From the NCBI GenBank assembly GCA_947448675.1, contig CANFOR010000020.1, forward strand, positions 1-20,586: a stretch of DNA of 20,586 nt, written 5' to 3'. The stretch's first letter is position 1. Each line of letters opens with the position of its first letter. The notes beneath the pieces were generated by a model. It made no database searches. It was given only the letters and a program-made list of their open reading frames with translations, and had not been told where the DNA came from. The position numbers and the translations under genes are program-made. The stretch is from Betaproteobacteria bacterium. Lineage in GTDB: Bacteria > Pseudomonadota > Gammaproteobacteria > Burkholderiales > Burkholderiaceae_C. Shown piece after piece: positions 16,722 to 20,586 of the stretch.

Positions 16722-16751
16722 ATTTCAATTATTTGTTACTCAGGAAATACC

Positions 16752-17177
16752 ATGGCAATCGAACGCACTCTCTCCATCATCAAGCCCGACGCTGTTGCTA
16801 AAAACGTCATTGGCCAAATTTACGCCCGCTTTGAAGCCGCTGGCCTGAAAGTGATCGCTGCCAAAATGGTTCATCTGTCGCAAGGCGAAGCCGAGGCCTT
16901 TTACGGTGTGCACCGCGAGCGCCCTTTCTTCAAAGACTTGGTGAGCTTTATGGTCTCTGGCCCGGTCATGATCCAGGCGCTCGAAGGCGAAAACGCGATT
17001 TTGAAAAACCGCGACCTCATGGGCGCTACCGACCCGAAGAAGGCTGCGCCTGGCACCATCCGCGCCGACTTTGCCGACAGCATCGACGCCAATGCCGTGC
17101 ACGGCTCTGACGCGCCTGAAACTGCCGCACACGAAGTGGGTTTTTTCTTCCCCGGCATGAACGTCTACAGCCGTTAA
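16752..17177 (+). CDS. ndk: Nucleoside diphosphate kinase
   Basis: Ndk transfers the gamma-phosphate from ATP to other (d)NDPs through a phosphohistidine, balancing nucleotide pools in the cytosol. The product is 141 residues, the canonical length. It has the N-terminal MAIERTLSIIKPDAVAKN, the nucleotide-binding segment RERPFFKDLVSFMVSGP, and the active-site NAVHGSDAPE with catalytic H117. ATG 16752 has a strong AGGAAA at 16742-16747. It is the best ribosome-binding site in this part of the window, in keeping with a highly expressed enzyme. It lies 99 bp after rluB, so it may have its own promoter. rlmN begins 9 bp after its stop. Confidence 0.98.
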   Translation: MAIERTLSIIKPDAVAKNVIGQIYARFEAAGLKVIAAKMVHLSQGEAEAFYGVHRERPFFKDLVSFMVSGPVMIQALEGENAILKNRDLMGATDPKKAAPGTIRADFADSIDANAVHGSDAPETAAHEVGFFFPGMNVYSR

Positions 17178-17186
17178 ACCACCACC

Positions 17187-18338
17187 ATGCTGGCCAATCT
17201 GCTCGACTTCGATATCGAGGGCTTGGCCGCTTTTTGTGAGCGGCTAGGGGAGAAGCGCTTTCGCGCTACCCAGTTGTTCCGTTGGGTGCACCAGCGCGGA
17301 GAGTCTGACTTTTCGCGCATGACCGACTTGGCCAAGTCCTTGCGCGACAAGCTGCCCACAGTGGCTTGCGTGCAGCCGCTGCAGGTGCTGAGCGAGCAAG
17401 TCTCCAGCGACGGCACCACCAAATGGCTGTTTGACGTGGGCCAGGGCGATGCGGTCGAGACGGTGTTCATTCCCGAGGCCGACCGCGGCACCCTGTGCAT
17501 TTCATCGCAGGCCGGTTGTGCGGTGGGTTGCCGTTTTTGTTCCACCGGTCACCAAGGCTTTAGCCGCAATTTGACTACGGGCGAGATCGTCGCCCAATTG
17601 TGGTTTGCTGAGCATGTGCTGCGCAAGCGTTTTGGTACCACAGAGCGGGTGATTTCTAACGTGGTGATGATGGGCATGGGCGAGCCCTTGCAAAACTACG
17701 ACGCCCTGGTACCGGCCCTGCGCACCCTGCTGAGCGACCATGCCTACGGTTTGTCGCGCAGGCGCGTTACCGTGTCTACCTCGGGCGTAGTACCCATGAT
17801 TGACCGCTTGGCGCAAGACTGCCCGGTGGCGCTGGCGGTGTCATTGCATGCCCCGAACGACTTGCTGCGCAACGACCTGGTGCCGCTCAACCGCAAATAC
17901 CCCTTGGCAGAATTGCTCGACGCTTGCAATCGCTACATCCCCTTCGCGCCGCGCGACTTCATTACCTTTGAATATTGCATGCTCGACGGCGTGAACGATC
18001 AAGCAGCGCACGCCCACCAGTTGGTGGCGCTACTGCGCGGCCACTCCGAAGGTGGCGTGGCGTGCAAGATCAACCTGATCCCCTTCAACCCATTTCCAGC
18101 GTCGGGTTTATTACGTTCACCGAACAGCCAGGTACAAGTCTTTGCCCAAATTTTGCAAGATGCTGCTATCGTTACCACTGTGCGCAAAACCCGTGGTGAC
18201 GACATCGCCGCCGCGTGTGGCCAGTTGGCCGGTGATGTGCAAGACCGTACGGGTGTCGTGCAACGGATGGAGCGGCGCAAAATAATGATGCAAACCCAAA
18301 AGCCTGAAATGAGCGGACGGAAAGAGACAGCCCTATGA
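17187..18338 (+). CDS. rlmN: Dual-specificity RNA methyltransferase RlmN
   Basis: RlmN is a radical SAM enzyme that methylates C2 of A2503 in 23S rRNA and A37 of some tRNAs through a methyl-cysteine intermediate. The product is 383 residues. The [4Fe-4S] cluster motif CAVGCRFC supplies C111, C115 and C118. C104 in GTLCISSQAGC and C344 in GDDIAAACGQL are the catalytic cysteines corresponding to E. coli C118 and C355. Other family segments include VVMMGMGEPLQNYD, VTVSTSGVVPMI and ALAVSLHAPND. The start ATG 17187 is close behind ndk and lacks an obvious Shine-Dalgarno. The stop overlaps the pilF start (ATGA, 18335-18338). The order rlmN-pilF-rodZ-ispG is the conserved proteobacterial arrangement. 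Confidence 0.97.
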   Translation: MLANLLDFDIEGLAAFCERLGEKRFRATQLFRWVHQRGESDFSRMTDLAKSLRDKLPTVACVQPLQVLSEQVSSDGTTKWLFDVGQGDAVETVFIPEADRGTLCISSQAGCAVGCRFCSTGHQGFSRNLTTGEIVAQLWFAEHVLRKRFGTTERVISNVVMMGMGEPLQNYDALVPALRTLLSDHAYGLSRRRVTVSTSGVVPMIDRLAQDCPVALAVSLHAPNDLLRNDLVPLNRKYPLAELLDACNRYIPFAPRDFITFEYCMLDGVNDQAAHAHQLVALLRGHSEGGVACKINLIPFNPFPASGLLRSPNSQVQVFAQILQDAAIVTTVRKTRGDDIAAACGQLAGDVQDRTGVVQRMERRKIMMQTQKPEMSGRKETAL

Positions 18339-19177
18339 ACGCGCGCGCCCAAAGCTATTTAAATTTGCTATTAATATTGAAGCAGCTTACGCTCGTCTTT
18401 ATTGGCTTCCCAGCCTTTTTGCTAGCCCTGCACGGCTGTGCGGCGAATCCGTCGGGGGCGATTGGCAACAGTACCGAGCCCTTGACGGCCTCTGACGAAC
18501 CCGAGTCGCGCAAGCGTGCCCGCATCCGCATGGAGTTGGCCTCGGGCTATTTTGAGCAGGGCCAAACCAATGTGGCTTTAGACGAGCTCAAGCAGGTTTT
18601 GAGCATCGACCCCAACTTCCCTGACGCCTACAACCTGCGCGGCTTGATTTACCTGCGTTTGGCCGATATGCGTTTAGCCGACGAAAGCTTTCGCAAAGCA
18701 TTGGCCATCAACCCACGCGAGCCCAGCACCCTGCACAACTATGGCTGGATGCTCTGCCAGCAAGCCCGCTTTGCCGATGCCGACGCCTATTTCGGCCAAG
18801 CCCTGGCCAGCCCGCTCTATGGTGGGCAGGCCAAGACATGGCTCACCCGTGGCCTGTGCCAAATGCGGGCCGGTCAAAACGAAGCGGCCGAGCGCAGCCT
18901 GTCGCGTTCTTTAGAGATCGACGCAGGCAACCCGATCACCGGCTACAACCTGTCCTTGCTCTTGTTCCAGCGCAATGAATTGACCCGCGCGCAGTTTTAT
19001 ATTCGCCGTATCAATAACAGCGAGTTGGCCAATGCCGAAACCCTGTGGCTAGGTGTGAAGGTCGAGCGCAAAATGCAAAACACCGCCGCTGTGAACCAAC
19101 TGACCGAACAACTAAAAAAACGCTTTCCCAATTCGAAAGAATTGACTTCCTTAGAGCGTGGAGCTTTCGATGAGTGA
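18335..19177 (+). CDS. pilF: Type IV pilus biogenesis/stability lipoprotein PilF (PilW), TPR protein
   Basis: PilF is the outer-membrane pilotin that helps the PilQ secretin assemble for type IV pili. The product is 280 residues. It has a long hydrophobic N-terminus ending in a lipobox-like LHGC with C35, then TPR repeats: ELASGYFEQGQTNVALDELK, IDPNFPDAYNLRGLIYLRL, INPREPSTLHNYGWMLCQQ and further units to about 260. The first 34 residues are longer than usual for a lipoprotein signal and are partly encoded by a degenerate repeat copy (18367-18408). His at the -2 position of the lipobox is not typical. The start is set by the ATGA overlap with rlmN. Identification rests on TPR content plus the rlmN-rodZ context. 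The stop overlaps the rodZ start by 8 bp. Confidence 0.88.
   Translation: MNARAQSYLNLLLILKQLTLVFIGFPAFLLALHGCAANPSGAIGNSTEPLTASDEPESRKRARIRMELASGYFEQGQTNVALDELKQVLSIDPNFPDAYNLRGLIYLRLADMRLADESFRKALAINPREPSTLHNYGWMLCQQARFADADAYFGQALASPLYGGQAKTWLTRGLCQMRAGQNEAAERSLSRSLEIDAGNPITGYNLSLLLFQRNELTRAQFYIRRINNSELANAETLWLGVKVERKMQNTAAVNQLTEQLKKRFPNSKELTSLERGAFDE
18367..18408 (+). repeat. Palindromic coding repeat, copy 6, degenerate (in pilF signal)
   Basis: The core GCTATTAATATTGAAGC (18367-18383) has the 17-nt length but GAAGC in place of RTAGC. The tail (18384-18408) keeps CGC at tail positions 7-9 within GCTTACGC and ends GGCTT; about 10 of 25 positions match copy 3. Unlike the five perfect copies it is read with the codon starting at core position 2, and the changed base turns what would be TAG into AAG. 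Confidence 0.5.
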
Positions 19178-20132
19178 TTCTTTAATGCCCGCAGATGATG
19201 CTGCTCGCGCTACCAACGCGCCTGAGGCCGTTGTCGCTGGGCCGAGCGCTGGCACCTTGCTGCGTGTTGCCCGTGAAAATGCAGGTTTGCACATTGCCGC
19301 CTTGGCCGTGGCTTTGAAGGTACCGGTTAAAAAAATTGAAGCGCTGGAGGCCGATCGTTGCGACGCCCTGCCCGACGCGGTTTTTGTCCGTGCCTTGGCT
19401 GCCAGCGTCTGCCGCACTTTGAAAATTGAGCCGCAACCTGTACTCGACAAACTCCCCGGCAGCAGCACCCCGCGCTTGATGACCGACGCATCGGGCATCA
19501 ACACGCCGTTTCGCATGTCCAGTGATGTGGCAAGTCCGTCTTGGCGCGGCCTGCTCAGCAAACCCTTGTTCTTAGGGGTCATAGCTCTGTTGATCGGCGC
19601 TGCGGTTTTGGTTTTTTTACCGCATATTCAAACGGCGCTGTCTGGCTTGAATGAATCCGCGGTAAGCCTGTTGGCGGCCAAAGAAGAAGCGCCCATACCG
19701 GGCTCTGCGGCCACGCCAGTACCCTCCAATGCCACGCCAGATGAAGCGCCCATCGCTAGCCCCGCTTCTGCGCCGATGCAGTTGTCCACCAGCGCTTCGC
19801 TGCGCTTGGCTGACGCAACGCAGACCAGCATCGTTTTCCCTAGCGCGCCCTCGGCACAAGACGCTGCGCGACCCACCGTCAATGGCCCTGCTACTGGCGG
19901 TTTGGTGGTCTTTAACACCCGCAGCGAGTCCTGGGTTGAGGTCACCGACGCGCGCGGCCAAGTGGTCTTGCGCCGAACCCTGGGCGCGGGCCAGAGCGCA
20001 GGCGCGAGCGGCACCTTGCCCCTGGCCGTGGTGGTGGGCCGAGCCGACGCCACCCAGGTCAGTGTGCGTGGTCAGCCCATGGATTTGGCCGCCGTTTCGC
20101 GCGATAACGTGGCGCGTTTTGAGGTCAAATAA
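19170..20132 (+). CDS. rodZ: RodZ-like membrane protein with N-terminal helix-turn-helix domain
   Basis: RodZ links the MreB cytoskeleton to the cell-wall elongation machinery through the inner membrane. The product is 320 residues. A cytoplasmic helix-turn-helix domain (about 26-95: GTLLRVARENAGLHIAALAV, VPVKKIEALEADRCDALPDA, VFVRALAASVCRTLKIEP) is followed by a single transmembrane helix (about 132-151, PLFLGVIALLIGAAVLVFLP). A Pro/Ala/Ser-rich periplasmic linker and a C-terminal beta-rich DUF4115-like domain follow (about 235-320, WVEVTDARGQVVLRRTLGAG). ATG 19170 has GGAG at 19160-19163 six bases upstream and is preferred over the in-frame GTG at 19158. It overlaps pilF by 8 bp. The neighbours pilF and ispG are as in E. 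coli. Confidence 0.88.
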   Translation: MSDSLMPADDAARATNAPEAVVAGPSAGTLLRVARENAGLHIAALAVALKVPVKKIEALEADRCDALPDAVFVRALAASVCRTLKIEPQPVLDKLPGSSTPRLMTDASGINTPFRMSSDVASPSWRGLLSKPLFLGVIALLIGAAVLVFLPHIQTALSGLNESAVSLLAAKEEAPIPGSAATPVPSNATPDEAPIASPASAPMQLSTSASLRLADATQTSIVFPSAPSAQDAARPTVNGPATGGLVVFNTRSESWVEVTDARGQVVLRRTLGAGQSAGASGTLPLAVVVGRADATQVSVRGQPMDLAAVSRDNVARFEVK

Positions 20133-20133
20133 A

Positions 20134-20586
20134 GTGCAGCCTTGTCTTTCCGCTTCTCTTTCTGAACTGGCCATTCCTTCGGCCCAGCCTGCTGCGCGGC
20201 GCAGCCGCCAAGCGCGCGTGGTATGGGGCTCGCGCAGCGTCACCGTGGGCGGTGACGCGCCGGTGCGCATCCAGTCGATGACCAATACCGACACAGTAGA
20301 CGCCATTGGCACCGCCATCCAAGTTAAAGAGTTGGCCATTGCGGGCTCGGAGATGGTGCGTATCACCGTCAACACGCCCGAAGCCGCAGCCCAGGTGCCC
20401 TACATCCGCGAGCAGCTCGACCGCATGGGCATCGATGTACCCTTGATCGGCGATTTTCATTACAACGGCCACCGCCTGCTGACCGACTACCCGGCCTGCG
20501 CCGAGGCGCTGAGCAAATACCGCATCAACCCCGGCAACGTCGGCAAGGGCGATAAACACGACCGTCAATTCAGCCAAATGATCGAA
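20134..20586 (+). CDS. ispG: 4-hydroxy-3-methylbut-2-enyl diphosphate synthase IspG, 3'-truncated by window edge
   Basis: IspG (GcpE) is the [4Fe-4S] enzyme that reductively dehydrates methylerythritol cyclodiphosphate in the MEP isoprenoid pathway. Only the first 151 codons are present; the full protein is about 400-430 residues in relatives. The visible part has the family segments VWGSRSVTVGGDAPVRIQSM, MTNTDTVDAIGTAIQVKELA, GSEMVRITVNTPEAA, PLIGDFHYNGHRLL and KYRINPGNVGKGDKHD, from the TIM-barrel domain. The iron-sulfur cysteines lie beyond the window. The start is GTG 20134, one base after the rodZ stop, with GAGG at 20121-20124 as a possible ribosome-binding site. The first in-frame ATG lies inside the conserved domain, so it cannot be the start. 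The ~28 N-terminal residues before the conserved region are not conserved to my knowledge. Confidence 0.94.
   Translation, partial: MQPCLSASLSELAIPSAQPAARRSRQARVVWGSRSVTVGGDAPVRIQSMTNTDTVDAIGTAIQVKELAIAGSEMVRITVNTPEAAAQVPYIREQLDRMGIDVPLIGDFHYNGHRLLTDYPACAEALSKYRINPGNVGKGDKHDRQFSQMIE

Overview
The window is a compact, GC-rich stretch of bacterial chromosome with ordinary core genes on both strands and almost no non-coding space. Protein sequences, gene order (prpE / sucA-sucB-lpd-zapE; scpB-rluB-ndk-rlmN-pilF-rodZ-ispG) and codon use point to a betaproteobacterium of the Burkholderiales, most likely Comamonadaceae (Rhodoferax/Limnohabitans-like). This assignment comes from family recognition only; no search was run. 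I see no phage, insertion sequence, tRNA, rRNA, CRISPR array or dedicated defence system.

Layout. 1-1723: 3' part of a propionyl-CoA synthetase gene (prpE), cut by the left edge. 1870-7478: the 2-oxoglutarate dehydrogenase complex (sucA E1, sucB E2, lpd E3), followed by zapE (7517-8614) and a translationally coupled gene for an exported coiled-coil protein of unknown function (8611-9255). 9283-10092 (minus): a PP2C-type protein phosphatase. Divergent from it are a small DUF465/YdcH-like gene and, coupled to it, a DinG/YoaA-type iron-sulfur helicase (10168-12419). The helicase overlaps tail-to-tail with bamD (12391-13209, minus). From 13240 all genes are on the plus strand: rluD, scpB, rluB (with long low-complexity tails), ndk, rlmN, pilF, rodZ and the start of ispG, which is cut by the right edge. 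Several junctions are 4-bp ATGA overlaps or near-zero gaps, suggesting operons with coupled translation. The longest gene-free gap is about 146 bp (before sucA).

The functional themes are central metabolism (propionate activation, TCA cycle E1-E2-E3, nucleotide balance, isoprenoids), rRNA modification (RluD, RluB, RlmN), envelope and division (BamD, PilF, RodZ, ZapE) and chromosome maintenance (ScpB, helicase).

The most interesting signal is not a gene. A short AT-rich palindromic core, GCTAY-N7-RTAGC, exactly 17 nt long, occurs five times in perfect form and once in degenerate form. Each is followed by a similar ungapped 25-nt tail (CGC at tail positions 7-9 in four of the six copies; a G-C-rich end often reading GGCGTT). 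Every copy lies inside a coding sequence and in the same orientation as its gene. All five perfect copies are read in the same codon phase. The 42-nt unit is 14 codons long, so it can be tolerated in frame. Copies sit in flexible places: an inter-domain linker of SucB, a helicase segment, the RluB N-terminal extension, and the signal peptides of two exported proteins. This looks like a dispersed, protein-coding palindromic repeat family. Similar elements are, as I recall, common in Comamonadaceae genomes, but I could not verify that here.
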